A stretch of DNA of 64,000 nt from Pseudoflavitalea sp. G-6-1-2. Lineage in GTDB: Bacteria; Bacteroidota; Bacteroidia; Chitinophagales; Chitinophagaceae. Within the stretch, counting starts at the first letter, position 1; each line of letters opens with the position of its first letter. Below, one piece after another: positions 53,199 through 63,536 of the stretch. The position numbers were made by a program, and so were the translations under genes. The stretch is taken from the NCBI RefSeq assembly GCF_012927185.1, contig NZ_JABBGB010000001.1, positions 1 through 64,000 on the forward strand. The letters run 5' to 3'. The notes under the pieces were generated by a model that was not told the DNA's origin, did no database searches, and worked only from the letters and a program-made list of their open reading frames with translations.

Positions 53199-54359
53199 AT
53201 GACCACAACCAGAATTGAATATTTGGTACAGCAGGCGTTGGCCGGCAAAGCCACGCCCGAAGAATGGGAAGAGTTTCAGCAGATAGTGATGCAGCAGCGC
53301 CAGACAGAAGAGCTGGAACATGCACTGGAAAAGAGCTGGCCGGGTTTTCAGGCTTCTGAGAACATTCCGGATCAGCAATTGAATGAAGTGTTTGCTTCAC
53401 TGATGCAGAAAAGAGAAGAGCCACCCCCTGCTCGGGTGATCCACTGGAACAGATGGATCGGAGCAGCAGCATCCGTTCTGCTGATCATCAGTGTAACAGT
53501 TTATTATTTCAAGAGCAGCAAGCCTGCCACCCAAATAACACATCGTGCGTCTGACATAAAACCGGGACAGGATGGAGCCATCCTCACACTCGGAGACGGA
53601 AGCACCATTGTACTCGACAGCATGGGCAATGGAATAGTTTCCAAACAGAACGGAACCGATGTAGTGTTGCAAAACCGTGAGCTGGTGTATCAGTCACCGG
53701 TATCAATAGATCCTAACCTACCTATCACTTACAATACCTTAACCACTCCCAGAGGCAGACAATTCAGTGTTGTGCTGCCCGATGGCACCAAAGTCTGGCT
53801 GAATGCCGCGAGTTCACTGAATTTCCCGGCAGCATTCACCGGAGCAGAAAGGCTGGTAAAAATAACCGGTGAAGCCTACTTTGAAGTTGCCAAAGATCAG
53901 AGAACGCCTTTTGTAGTAAAGGCTAATGATGTAGATGTAAGAGTGCTGGGCACAACGTTCAACATCAACGCCTATGCTGATGAGACCGCAACAAACACCA
54001 CATTGCTCGAAGGCCGCGTGCAGGTAACCCGCGGCGCTGATTCAAGATCCATGCATCCCGGTCAGCAGATGATTGCAGGTGCAAACGGATTATCTCTGAA
54101 CAATTCAGTGAATACCGATCAGGTGATCGCCTGGAAAAACGGCCTCTTCAATTTCGAAGGCGTCGGCATTCAGGAACTGATGCGCCAGGTAGCGCGCTGG
54201 TATAACATTGAAGTAGTTTATCCGAAAGGAATTCCATCCATTGAATTTGTAGGGAAGATGAGCAGAAACGTTTCGCTTCCCGATCTGCTCGAAGGATTGA
54301 AAGGCGCAGGTGTAAACTTCAGCATTGAAAAAGACCGTAAGCTGATCGTACTGCCATAG
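53199..54359 (+). CDS. FecR-family anti-sigma factor
   Basis: A 386-residue single-pass regulator. The cytoplasmic part is residues 1-85, with a membrane helix at about 87-104 (IGAAASVLLIISVTVYYF). The FecR domain is at about 180-275 (RQFSVVLPDGTKVWLNAASS, ITGEAYFEVAKDQRTPFVVK, LGTTFNINAY), and a C-terminal DUF4974-type domain at about 315-384 (FEGVGIQELMRQVARWYNIEV). It sits between its sigma and receptor genes, as in the left-hand locus. Confidence 0.93.
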   Translation: MTTTRIEYLVQQALAGKATPEEWEEFQQIVMQQRQTEELEHALEKSWPGFQASENIPDQQLNEVFASLMQKREEPPPARVIHWNRWIGAAASVLLIISVTVYYFKSSKPATQITHRASDIKPGQDGAILTLGDGSTIVLDSMGNGIVSKQNGTDVVLQNRELVYQSPVSIDPNLPITYNTLTTPRGRQFSVVLPDGTKVWLNAASSLNFPAAFTGAERLVKITGEAYFEVAKDQRTPFVVKANDVDVRVLGTTFNINAYADETATNTTLLEGRVQVTRGADSRSMHPGQQMIAGANGLSLNNSVNTDQVIAWKNGLFNFEGVGIQELMRQVARWYNIEVVYPKGIPSIEFVGKMSRNVSLPDLLEGLKGAGVNFSIEKDRKLIVLP

Positions 54360-54482
54360 AGCAGTTGCTATAATCATTCAACCACGAATAAAAATCCGGA
54401 AGTGGGTCGAAACACTTCCGGCAATAGTTCGGCTCCTATAGAATCTGGTTCGCAAAAACTTTCATTCTAAACACCAAACCAA

Positions 54483-57400
54483 ATGCAATTTATGCAAAAA
54501 AACTGCTTTGCCCCCGGCGCAGAAAACCGGGGCCGGAGCTACTCGTCGCCCTCCCGCAACAGGGAAAAAAGCGGCATCAGGAAAACTCTGTTGATCATGA
54601 GGTTATCAGTTATTTTATTGACATGCGCGGTGATGAATGTTTATGCCACCGGCATTTCGCAAACCATTACCTACTCAGGTAAGAACACACCGTTGAAACA
54701 GGTATTCAACGTTATCGAAAAACAAACGGGCTTTGTTGTTTTCACCAGCCTCAATGTGCTGGCAGACACAAAGACTGTTTCTATCGACGCTAAGAATATG
54801 CCACTGCAGAACTTTCTGCAACAGATTCTCGAAGGGCAGCCGCTCAGTTTCAGAATCGTGGATAAAACTATCATGCTGTCGAGAAAAGAATTGCCCGCAG
54901 CAAAATCAAACCTTGCTTCGGGCATCGCAGAAACAGTGGTCAGCAACTTCCCGGTTACCGGCCGTGTGACCGATCCGGATGGACTTCCGTTAACCGGAGC
55001 CACCATCACCGTGAAAGGAAAAACTGCTACTGCAACAACGGATAAAGACGGTAAGTTCTCGCTGAACGTTGAAGTTGGACAGACCCTCATCGTTTCTTAC
55101 ATCGGTTTCAAAACCGTTGAAGTGAAAGTGGCTTCTGCATCCTCAACACTGGGCGATATCAAACTCGCCATCAACTCTACCAGTTACGAAGAAGTTACTG
55201 TAGTGAGCACAGGTTATCAGCAGATCGCCAGAAAGCAATCCACCGGCGCTGTTGCTGTGATCAAAGCAGATAAGATAAAACAGGCAGGTGTGATGGGCTT
55301 AGACCAGATGCTTGCCGGGCAAGTTGCAGGTGTGGTGGTTACTCCAACTGATGGAGCGCCAGGGTCTGCAGCCAAGATCCGCATCAGAGGTAACGCTTCG
55401 CTGAATGCAGTGCAGGATCCGCTTTGGGTAATCGACGGACTTCCCATCGAAGGCACCAATCTTCCCAACAACGTGAACGCGTCTAACCTCAACGATCTGT
55501 ACAGCTCATCCATAGCAGGTTTCAACATCAACGATATCGAAACCATCACTGTACTGAAAGATGCAGCAGCCACTGCCATCTACGGTGCACGTGCAGCCAA
55601 CGGCGTAATTGTTGTTACCACCAAAGCAGGCAAGAGGAATGAAAGGATGAGTGTTCAGTATTTCTCCAACCTCACCACTACCCTTCGTCCGGACTACGAC
55701 AAACTCAACCTGATGAACTCAGCTGAGAAAGTTGGTCTCGAACTGGATCTCTACGCCAGCGACTTTACCTTCCGCAGCAATAAGGGAGAAGTATCGCGCA
55801 TCCTCAATCGCTACAATATTTCAGGCTCAGATCTCAAAAGTCTTGGTTTCGAGGGCATCAACCCTGCCGCGAGAAATGAGATCAATGCACTGAAGAACAT
55901 CAATACAGACTGGGGCAAACAACTGTACAGAAACAGCTTTGCACAGGAACACAATATCAGTGTATCGGGTGGAAGCGATAAAGCCACCTACTATTTCTCC
56001 GGAGGTTTCTACGACGAAAACGGCACCACTATTGGTACCAATGCAAAGCGTTACAACCTCACCCTCAAAACCGATTTCAACGTAAGCAGCAGGCTGCAGT
56101 TCAATGCCAGTGTGTTTGCGAATCAGCGTAAGCTCAGCTCATTCCTTACAGAAACAAACGGATTCACCAATCCGCTGTACTATGCAAGAAGCGCCAATCC
56201 TTATCTGAGACCAAGAGATGAAAACGGCGGATATATTTACGATCAGGATATCGAAGATGCTTCCAACAACGTGTTGAAGTATAATATCCTCGAAGAAAGA
56301 GCCAATACAAAGAACAACCTTACCACCACAGCTGCAAACATCAACCTCGGTGTAAAGTATGATGTGATGAAAGGCCTGCAATTCAGGTCACAACTGGGCT
56401 TGCAGAGAGAAATTGAAGACAAGGAACAGATCGGATTGGGCGAAACCTATTATGCCCGCAGCATCATCAAAGGTTCCGAAGTATTTGTTCCCGGCACAGG
56501 TCGTGTACCTATTCTTCCGGAAGGAGGCATCATTACCAACAGGCATGCATCCACCTTCCAGTACATTCTGAAATCGGTGCTGGAATACAATTTCAGCATC
56601 AAAGAAAACCATCGGTTCAATGTGCTTGCCGGTAACGAGCTGAGAAGGATCACTGTTGATCTCGATGGCAAAACCGGTTACGGATACGATCCGCAGACAT
56701 TGATTTCACGTCCACCAAACTACAGACCCGGCAGACAGGAAGACATCGACAGATACTACAAAGACTTCAATGGTCAGAACAAAAATGCGTTTGCATCTTT
56801 CTTCAGTACTGCATCGTATACACTCAACGATAAGTACACATTAACCGGTAGCATCCGTTTCGATGGGTCTGATCTTTTCGGTGTAGATCCCAAATACAAA
56901 TACCTTCCTCTCTGGTCGGTAGGTGGTCTCTGGAGAATCGGTGAAGAAGAATTCCTCCGCAACAGTTCTGTGATCGACATGGCCAATCTGCGTGTATCAT
57001 ATGGATTGCAGGGAAATATCGATAAGCAAACTTCTCCGTTCATTACCGGAAAATTCACCAGCAAAGGTTTCTTCCCTGGTCAACCCAATGAAAGTGGTAT
57101 TGAAGTTACCAATCCTCCCAACGATAAACTGAGATGGGAGAAAACAGTGAACTTCAACGCAGGACTCGATCTCTCCTTCTTCAACGGACGACTGAGAACA
57201 ACTGTAGATGCTTACTACCGCAAGGGTACGGACCTGATCTCCACAAGAGCACTGCCATCCGAAACAGGCTTCGACTACCTCAGTGTTAACTGGGGAGAGC
57301 TCACCAACAAAGGCGTGGAATTCAGTATCAGCGCCACTCCTGTGCGTAACAAGAATTTCAGCTGGACAACAGATTTCAATATCGCTTTCAACAGAGATCG

Positions 57401-58193
57401 CGTAATCAGAGATCAGATCAGAGCCAATGATGTAAATCCATCGAGAGAAGGACATTCAGTGAACTCCATCTTCGCCTACGATTATGCAGGCATGGATGAG
57501 AGCGGCATGATACTCGTTCGCGACAACTCAGGAAAGGTTGTAAAGTTCAACGACTTCCTTCAACTGAAAGACGAATATGCAGAAATAGGCATGCCCGGTT
57601 TCTTTGTGGTTTCACAACTTACAAACGAACAACGCCGTGGATTATGGAACTATGCAGGAAGCAAGGATCCCAAAGCTGCAGGTGGATTGACCAATACATT
57701 CCGTTACAAAGCATTTGAACTGACTGTAGGGCTTGCATTCAACCTCGGAGCCAAAGCGCTGGTACAACCATTCTACGAAAACAGCTACAACAGAGGTCTC
57801 AACACCAACAGGGAAATCCTGAACAGATGGACACCAAAGAATCCAAAATCACAAATGCCTGGGCTGTTGTTCAACGAAGGTGATTTCACACCAGAACAAA
57901 TGGCGATGTATGGCTGGTTCAATACCACACCAAGCGATTACCGTGGCCTGGATCTCTTTGTACGCGATGCAAGTTACATGCGAGTACGCAATATCAGATT
58001 TGCCTGGAACCTCCCTCAGAAATTCGTTTCAGGAATCGGCATCAACAATGCACGATTCGCACTCGAAGCACGTAATCTCTTCGTATTTGCGAAGAACTAC
58101 GATGGTTACTTCGATCCGGAATCACTGGGTTCTTTAAGCGTACAACCCATTCCAAGATCAGTAACAGCAACCATCAGCATCGGGTTCCGCTAA
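54483..58193 (+). CDS. SusC/RagA TonB-dependent receptor with STN signalling domain
   Basis: A 1236-residue outer-membrane transducer. A charged leader of about 38 residues precedes the signal sequence (MRLSVILLTCAVMNVYATG, from residue 39), a pattern common in Chitinophagaceae SusC proteins; ATG 54597 is the alternative start. STN domain about 60-136, carboxypeptidase-regulatory-like domain about 155-230 (VTGRVTDPDGLPLTGATITV), plug about 245-370 (AIYGARAANGVIVVTTKAGK), and barrel ending ATISIGFR. It would import its ligand and signal through the FecR/sigma pair just upstream. Confidence 0.95.
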   Translation: MQFMQKNCFAPGAENRGRSYSSPSRNREKSGIRKTLLIMRLSVILLTCAVMNVYATGISQTITYSGKNTPLKQVFNVIEKQTGFVVFTSLNVLADTKTVSIDAKNMPLQNFLQQILEGQPLSFRIVDKTIMLSRKELPAAKSNLASGIAETVVSNFPVTGRVTDPDGLPLTGATITVKGKTATATTDKDGKFSLNVEVGQTLIVSYIGFKTVEVKVASASSTLGDIKLAINSTSYEEVTVVSTGYQQIARKQSTGAVAVIKADKIKQAGVMGLDQMLAGQVAGVVVTPTDGAPGSAAKIRIRGNASLNAVQDPLWVIDGLPIEGTNLPNNVNASNLNDLYSSSIAGFNINDIETITVLKDAAATAIYGARAANGVIVVTTKAGKRNERMSVQYFSNLTTTLRPDYDKLNLMNSAEKVGLELDLYASDFTFRSNKGEVSRILNRYNISGSDLKSLGFEGINPAARNEINALKNINTDWGKQLYRNSFAQEHNISVSGGSDKATYYFSGGFYDENGTTIGTNAKRYNLTLKTDFNVSSRLQFNASVFANQRKLSSFLTETNGFTNPLYYARSANPYLRPRDENGGYIYDQDIEDASNNVLKYNILEERANTKNNLTTTAANINLGVKYDVMKGLQFRSQLGLQREIEDKEQIGLGETYYARSIIKGSEVFVPGTGRVPILPEGGIITNRHASTFQYILKSVLEYNFSIKENHRFNVLAGNELRRITVDLDGKTGYGYDPQTLISRPPNYRPGRQEDIDRYYKDFNGQNKNAFASFFSTASYTLNDKYTLTGSIRFDGSDLFGVDPKYKYLPLWSVGGLWRIGEEEFLRNSSVIDMANLRVSYGLQGNIDKQTSPFITGKFTSKGFFPGQPNESGIEVTNPPNDKLRWEKTVNFNAGLDLSFFNGRLRTTVDAYYRKGTDLISTRALPSETGFDYLSVNWGELTNKGVEFSISATPVRNKNFSWTTDFNIAFNRDRVIRDQIRANDVNPSREGHSVNSIFAYDYAGMDESGMILVRDNSGKVVKFNDFLQLKDEYAEIGMPGFFVVSQLTNEQRRGLWNYAGSKDPKAAGGLTNTFRYKAFELTVGLAFNLGAKALVQPFYENSYNRGLNTNREILNRWTPKNPKSQMPGLLFNEGDFTPEQMAMYGWFNTTPSDYRGLDLFVRDASYMRVRNIRFAWNLPQKFVSGIGINNARFALEARNLFVFAKNYDGYFDPESLGSLSVQPIPRSVTATISIGFR

Positions 58194-58224
58194 ACCAGAT
58201 TCATAGCTATTCAAAAAGAACATC

Positions 58225-59595
58225 ATGAAATCAACTTCCATCAATATCAAAAATATCATGAACGCATGGCGTCTCTCGCAGCTCGCCTTCGTACTGATCG
58301 CAATAGCATTGCTTCCGGGATGCAAAAAATACCTGGACATCACTCCCGTAGGAAGAGTAATGCCGCAAACACTGAAAGATTACCGGGCCATCATGACCGA
58401 GGCCTATGCAAGCGCCAACAAAGAGCGAAGCATCACAGCATATCGTTCAGATGAAATACAGGTTGATAACCCGGACAGCTACGATCTGGAAATGATCAAC
58501 AATCCGTTCACCTGGAACGAAAACGGGATTGAATTCAATTCCACTCAGCACGACTGGCGCGGCATGTACAAGATCATTTTCTATTCCAACGTTGTTATCC
58601 GCGATGGAATAAATGCCAAAGAAGGATCAAAAACTGATATCAATCAGCTCGTAGGCGAAGCCTATTTACTGAGAGCATATACTTATTTCCTGCTGGTGAA
58701 TATCTATGGCGCTCCTTACAATGCAGCCACTGCCGCATCAGACAAGGCAGTACCGCTGGTAACTGCCATCGATCTGGAAAAAGTATCGGAAAGAAATACC
58801 GTGAAGGAAATCTATGATTTCATTCTTTCAGATATCAGCGAAGGAAAGAAATTGCTGAACCTGGATTCTTACGAGAACAAATACAGTTATCGATTCACTA
58901 CTGTTGCAGGTGATGCACTCGAAGCACGAGTACAACTGTATATGAAGAACTATCAGGCATCGCTGGATGCAGCTAAAAGAGTGCTCGCAAAAAAATCTGC
59001 ACTGGTAGACCTGAATGCAGCCAACAGTCTGCTTCCCAACGATTACACTTCATCGGAGAATATCCTTGCACTGGAAAAACTCTTCCCTTCCGGCCTCAAC
59101 AATCCTATGCGTGTATCAGAAGAGCTGAAAGCACTCTATGGTGCAACTGATTTGCGAAAAGCGGCTTACTACACGCCAGCAGGCAGTTTCCTGAGCGTGA
59201 AAAAAGTTGCCAACGACAAATACCGCAGCAGCATCAGAACAGGCGAGATCTATCTCATTGCATCGGAAGCAAGTGCAGGAGTGAATAACTACGCAGCAGC
59301 AAAAACATACCTGAATCAACTGAAGAAAGTAAGATTCACACCGGATGGATATACAGCCGAAGAAAGCAGAATCAACCAATTGCCCGATGCAGAACTCGCT
59401 GCCGAAATAGCCAATGAGCGCGCACGCGAACTGGCATTCGAGGGCCATCGCTGGTTCGATCTGAGAAGAACAACACAACCACGCATTGTTCACAAGCTGG
59501 GAGCAAAAGAATATGTATTGAATGCAGGAGACAGCAGATACACCATCCTCATTCCACGTGATGCAATTCAGAACAACAGCCTGTTGCTGAAGTAA
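58225..59595 (+). CDS. SusD/RagB family outer-membrane lipoprotein
   Basis: A 456-residue lipoprotein with lipobox ending at Cys33 (IALLPGC) when started at ATG 58225; ATG 58258 (MNAWRLSQLAF) would give a shorter signal. SusD motifs: VGEAYLLRAYTYFLLVNIYGAP, ALEARVQLYMKNYQASLDAAKR, NERARELAFEGHRWFDLRRTTQ. It follows its SusC by 31 bp and precedes a metalloprotease gene by 50 bp, so the three are probably one transcript. Pairing with a protease suggests a peptide or protein ligand. Confidence 0.93.
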   Translation: MKSTSINIKNIMNAWRLSQLAFVLIAIALLPGCKKYLDITPVGRVMPQTLKDYRAIMTEAYASANKERSITAYRSDEIQVDNPDSYDLEMINNPFTWNENGIEFNSTQHDWRGMYKIIFYSNVVIRDGINAKEGSKTDINQLVGEAYLLRAYTYFLLVNIYGAPYNAATAASDKAVPLVTAIDLEKVSERNTVKEIYDFILSDISEGKKLLNLDSYENKYSYRFTTVAGDALEARVQLYMKNYQASLDAAKRVLAKKSALVDLNAANSLLPNDYTSSENILALEKLFPSGLNNPMRVSEELKALYGATDLRKAAYYTPAGSFLSVKKVANDKYRSSIRTGEIYLIASEASAGVNNYAAAKTYLNQLKKVRFTPDGYTAEESRINQLPDAELAAEIANERARELAFEGHRWFDLRRTTQPRIVHKLGAKEYVLNAGDSRYTILIPRDAIQNNSLLLK

Positions 59596-59645
59596 AACAT
59601 TCATCACCCCTGCACCATTTTTTTCAGGACCTATTTAACAGAACA

Positions 59646-62285
59646 ATGAACAGACAATTGAATTGGAGTACAAAAGGAAAGCGCAGTTTAATCATCGGAA
59701 CCTGTCTGGCACTCTGCCTCACCAGTGCAACTGCAAATGCACAGAAAGGCGGACCATTCGGATTGTTCAAAAAGAAAGCGCCGGCCGCTGATACCGTAAA
59801 GCCGGTGAAACCGGTTGATAAGAACGGCCTCAAACCATATAGCGAAGTGATCACCAGTGCCGCCATTACCCAGAAAGGAGTAATTACGGTACATCGCGTG
59901 AAGAACGATTATTTTTTTGAAGTGCCTCTTCGCCTGATGGGCAGACAATTTCTGGTTGTAAACAAACTGTCTAAAGTTGCTGAGAAACTGAATGAGGCAG
60001 GGGTGAATAAAGGAATGAACTTCGACAACCTGGTAATATCCTTTGAGCTGGATACTGCTCTGGGAAAGGTTTTCCTGAGAAAAGACAATCCTTTCTACAC
60101 TGCACCTGCAGGCGATGCCATCGCAGCATCAGTTGCAGACAACTTCCTTCCTGCCCTGATCGACAATTTCAAGATCGAAGCATGGAGCAAGGATAGTTCA
60201 GCAGTAGTGCTGAAAGTGAACAAAACTTTCGACGGCACCAGCAGCAGCCTCAACAAAGTGTTCGACGCACTCAGCCTGATGTCCAGTGCAGACAAGGAGC
60301 TTTCACGCATCGTGAACATGAAGTCGTTCGAGAATAACCTGGTGATCAAATCAGAACTTACAACCAAGGTTACTGGTGTAGAGTTGTCGCTGGAAGTTAC
60401 TTCAAACATCGTATTGCTTTCACCAAACCCAATGACACCGCGCTTCTCCGATACAAGAGTTGGTTTCTTCTCCACACCCCGCTGGTACTTCTCCGATAAA
60501 CAGCAGGAGCTGGAAAAACGCGAGCTGGTAACAAGATGGAAGCTCGAACCCAAAGCATCAGAAAGAGAAAAATATTTCAGAGGCGAGCTGGTGGAGCCGG
60601 AGAAACCAATCATTTATTATATCGATCCTGCCACTCCACCACAATGGCGTACATGGATCAAAAAAGGAATTGAAGACTGGCAAGTTGCATTTGAAGCAGC
60701 TGGTTTCAAAAATGCCATCATCGCGAAAGATGCGCCTACCAATGATCCTAACTTCGATCCGGACAACACTTCTTATTCGGTGGTTACCTATGCAGCATCA
60801 GCTCAGGCCAATGCCATGGGACCATCAGTGGTAGATCCGAGATCGGGTGAGATCATTGAAGCAGACATCATCTGGTGGCATAATGTTATGACGATCATCC
60901 AAAGCTGGATGCGCGTACAGACAGGCATTATCGATCCTTCAGCCAGAGGCAATGTATTCAGTGATGAACTGATGGGAAGCGCTATCAGATTTGTATCGTC
61001 TCACGAAGTAGGGCATACACTGGGACTGAAACACAATATGGCTGCTTCTTATTCCTTCCCTGTAGATTCACTTCGTTCACCATCTTTCACCAGTCGTATG
61101 GGTGGTACTGCGCCTTCCATTATGGACTATGCACGATTCAATTACATCGCGCAGCCGGGAGATGGCGTAACACAAATCACTCCTGTAATCGGAGAATACG
61201 ACAAGTACGCTATTGCATGGGCTTACCGCTATCTCGGTAAGGACGATCCACGTGAAGAATTGAAAACATTGAACGAATGGATACTCAGCAAATCGAACAA
61301 CCCCATCTATCGTTATGGTGAGCAGCAGGAAATGAGAAACGGAATCGATCCTTCTGCGCAATCTGAAGATCTCGGTGATGATGCCATGAAGGCTGGAAAG
61401 TACGGCATCATGAATCTGAAACGCATCATGCCTCTGATCACCAAATGGACGCAGGAAGAAGGTACATCCTACCGTCAGGCAGGCAGATTGTATTCAGCTG
61501 TGGTGAACCAATGGTATATGTACAACTATCATGTGCTCACCAATGTTGGCGGCATCTATCTCAATCAGGTGGTATTCGGAGAGAACAAAGACTCTTACCG
61601 TCATGTTGAAAAAGAAAAGCAGCAACGTGCCGTTCAGTACCTGATCAATGAAGCATTCAAAACACCGGAATGGCTTTTCAAGGACACTCTCATCCGTAAG
61701 GCGTATCTGGTGAAGGAAAGTCCGGTTGGACCAATGGAGTACACTTCTATCGCTATGCTCACCGGATCGCAGTCATACATCTATTACGATCTGCTGCGCG
61801 AAGAGCGGATGAACAGAATGGCGGAGAACGAAGCCATCAACGGAGTTAAGAATGCTTATACCATTTCAGAATTGCTGAACGATCTTCAGCACGGGGTATT
61901 CGCAACTACGCTTGCACATAAGCTTCCGGATATCAACGATCGCAATAGTCAGAAAGGATATGTCGATGCGCTTATCGTCAGCATTCAGAAAGTAACGGAG
62001 AACAGCAGTTCGAAGAAATCTGATATGCTGCTGCCAACTTCGCCTTTGTCGGTGCTTTGCGGACATGAGCATGCAGCTGCAAGCGGCGACAGATCATTCG
62101 GAGATCGCAATATGGTGTTCAACCAGGTGAAAAGAGTATCGGATGGTATCTCTGCAAAACGCGGAGCATTGAAGCGAATCATGCAGCTGCTGCAGACTGC
62201 GATCCCATCAACAAAAGATCAGATGGTGAAAGATCATTACGCTGATCTGGTGATGAGGATCAAAGATGCATTGAATGAAAAATAA
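59646..62285 (+). CDS. Zinc-dependent metalloprotease (DUF5117/DUF5118-type, HEXXHXXGXXH)
   Basis: An 879-residue exported enzyme. Signal peptide about 1-32 (TCLALCLTSATANAQ). An N-terminal strand-rich region of about 60-310 corresponds to the DUF5118/DUF5117 part. The zinc site is HEVGHTLGLKH (His453, Glu454, His457, His463), with Met-turn SIMDYARFNY about 30 residues later. A helical C-terminal region of about 560-879 corresponds to DUF4953. Length matches the family. These proteins commonly accompany SusC/SusD pairs in Bacteroidota. It probably cleaves incoming peptides in the periplasm or at the surface; the substrate is unknown. It is the last gene of the sigma-FecR-SusCD block and is followed by a terminator. 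Confidence 0.9.
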   Translation: MNRQLNWSTKGKRSLIIGTCLALCLTSATANAQKGGPFGLFKKKAPAADTVKPVKPVDKNGLKPYSEVITSAAITQKGVITVHRVKNDYFFEVPLRLMGRQFLVVNKLSKVAEKLNEAGVNKGMNFDNLVISFELDTALGKVFLRKDNPFYTAPAGDAIAASVADNFLPALIDNFKIEAWSKDSSAVVLKVNKTFDGTSSSLNKVFDALSLMSSADKELSRIVNMKSFENNLVIKSELTTKVTGVELSLEVTSNIVLLSPNPMTPRFSDTRVGFFSTPRWYFSDKQQELEKRELVTRWKLEPKASEREKYFRGELVEPEKPIIYYIDPATPPQWRTWIKKGIEDWQVAFEAAGFKNAIIAKDAPTNDPNFDPDNTSYSVVTYAASAQANAMGPSVVDPRSGEIIEADIIWWHNVMTIIQSWMRVQTGIIDPSARGNVFSDELMGSAIRFVSSHEVGHTLGLKHNMAASYSFPVDSLRSPSFTSRMGGTAPSIMDYARFNYIAQPGDGVTQITPVIGEYDKYAIAWAYRYLGKDDPREELKTLNEWILSKSNNPIYRYGEQQEMRNGIDPSAQSEDLGDDAMKAGKYGIMNLKRIMPLITKWTQEEGTSYRQAGRLYSAVVNQWYMYNYHVLTNVGGIYLNQVVFGENKDSYRHVEKEKQQRAVQYLINEAFKTPEWLFKDTLIRKAYLVKESPVGPMEYTSIAMLTGSQSYIYYDLLREERMNRMAENEAINGVKNAYTISELLNDLQHGVFATTLAHKLPDINDRNSQKGYVDALIVSIQKVTENSSSKKSDMLLPTSPLSVLCGHEHAAASGDRSFGDRNMVFNQVKRVSDGISAKRGALKRIMQLLQTAIPSTKDQMVKDHYADLVMRIKDALNEK

Positions 62286-62324
62286 ACCAGCATTAATCGC
62301 TGAGTGATCAGCGACAAAAATAAC

Positions 62325-62376
62325 CGGGGCCTGAAAGAGCGAAAATCGTTTCGTTCTTTCAGGCCCCGAACTTTTA
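62325..62376 (+). terminator. Rho-independent terminator of the SusCD-metalloprotease transcript
   Basis: Long hairpin: CGGGGCCTGAAAGA (62325-62338) pairs with TCTTTCAGGCCCCG, ending at 62368, followed by AACTTTT. It also lies between the convergent metalloprotease and lipoprotein genes. Confidence 0.85.
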
Positions 62377-62410
62377 AGCAGAGGCTGCTATTTTTTGAAC
62401 ATCAAAAATC

Positions 62411-62926
62411 TCAATCAGCCATCGACTGGATTCTTGTTATTTTGATACCATTAAAGCAGTCGTCGGCGCAACTCAGTTCCCTGTAACCACAGGTGGAGAT
62501 CATGCCATTATTTTTAGCTTCAAAAGTAATTTCAGTATTGTCCCGTCGGATCAGCCAATCTTTTTGAGCCTTGTCGTATACCTCATCGAGCGTAATTGCG
62601 GCAGCGCCCTTGTTCTTGTGAGAATTGATTTCATTTTCATTTTCGATCCATTCCATTTCAGAAGGTGGGATATACATGGTTGATCCTATTTGGGTTACTT
62701 TGTAATGGCGTTGAATAACTTTACTATTCCTCACCCAGATAACCGTTTTACTCGCGAAGCCTGTCCAAGAACTGGTCTCAACATCATATTTGTAATGATC
62801 TCCTGATGTTTTCTTGAACGATAACCAGCTCGAGTAGCTCTTCCTGAATTCAATATCGTTTTGACTTTCTTTTTTACAGGCAAAAAGTGCTACCGCCAAT
62901 AGTAGCAGAAAGAAACTTTGTTTCAT
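62411..62926 (-). CDS. Small lipoprotein of unknown function
   Basis: A 171-residue lipoprotein, lipobox ending at Cys17 (AVALFAC) followed by KKE. The mature part has conserved-looking strands (YSSWLSFKKTSGDHYKYDVETSSWTGF, then TVIWVRNSKVIQRHYKV), a K/E-rich middle and two C-terminal cysteines in CGYRELSCADDC. I do not recognise a family. It is convergent with the metalloprotease gene and lies downstream of a terminator, so it probably forms a single-gene unit. Confidence 0.65.
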   Translation of the reverse strand: MKQSFFLLLLAVALFACKKESQNDIEFRKSYSSWLSFKKTSGDHYKYDVETSSWTGFASKTVIWVRNSKVIQRHYKVTQIGSTMYIPPSEMEWIENENEINSHKNKGAAAITLDEVYDKAQKDWLIRRDNTEITFEAKNNGMISTCGYRELSCADDCFNGIKITRIQSMAD

Positions 62927-63043
62927 TACAGCAATTGTTTGGAATGATATTAAAAAATGAAGGCTGGTACAGTATGACCATTAATTTTTTCACACCGTTG
63001 CACAGACGTAAAATTTCATATCTATCGATTCCGATTGCCAGAA

Positions 63044-63084
63044 ATAAGAAAAGGCAAACCCAATGGAGGCTTGCCTTTTCTTAT
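63044..63084 (-). terminator. Terminator-like hairpin after the NTF2-like gene
   Basis: Perfect 14-bp inverted repeat ATAAGAAAAGGCAA (63044-63057) / TTGCCTTTTCTTAT (63071-63084) with a 13-nt loop. The U-rich arm works on either strand. It lies 87 bp past the stop at 63171. Confidence 0.7.
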
Positions 63085-63170
63085 CACAGTTAACCGATGT
63101 GAGGAATTATTTTAAGATTGGAAATCTGCAAAATCCAGCAAGGATTGTTTTTTCCGTACCTACGCGTCGA

Positions 63171-63536
63171 TCAGTGAGAAAGTTTTTTAACGGCCTGCCT
63201 GGCAATGAGTTTCCAACCGGTTTCAGCTTTGCTCCAAACGAGCAGTACGTATAGGTGGGCTTCACCTGCTTTGCCTTCGTCGTTGGTTTTTGCATCGAGT
63301 TCGTGACGAACGATCGCAAAATTACCTGTCTCTGTGATGGTTTGGGCAGTCAGCTCCATTGTAAGGAAACTGTAAGTGCCATCACTGATTTTGTCGATAA
63401 AATCGTTTTTTCCTTCTACATGCCCATCGGAATGGCCATAGCTCAATTCATCGGCTAACAACTCCCGGAGTTGCGGGGCGTCAGATTCGAGAACTGCGTT
63501 TCTAAATTGCTGTACTGTTGTGGTGATGTTTTGCAT
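63171..63536 (-). CDS. NTF2-like (SnoaL/DUF4440-type) protein
   Basis: A 121-residue cytoplasmic protein of the cystatin-like alpha+beta barrel fold: an N-terminal helix TTTVQQFRNAVLESDAPQLRELLADELSYGHSDG, then strands GNFAIVRHELDAKT and AHLYVLLVWSKAETGWKLIARQAVK. Such proteins include isomerases, dehydratases and simple ligand binders; this one has no assigned activity. ATG 63536 (MQNITTTVQQF) is the likely start; the frame extends to 63575. Confidence 0.82.
   Translation of the reverse strand: MQNITTTVQQFRNAVLESDAPQLRELLADELSYGHSDGHVEGKNDFIDKISDGTYSFLTMELTAQTITETGNFAIVRHELDAKTNDEGKAGEAHLYVLLVWSKAETGWKLIARQAVKKLSH

Noticed and set aside
52552-53472. A 306-residue minus-strand open frame opposite the sigma and FecR genes
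   Set aside because: It lies wholly antisense to two genes with clear family motifs, and its translation shows no domain or signal pattern.
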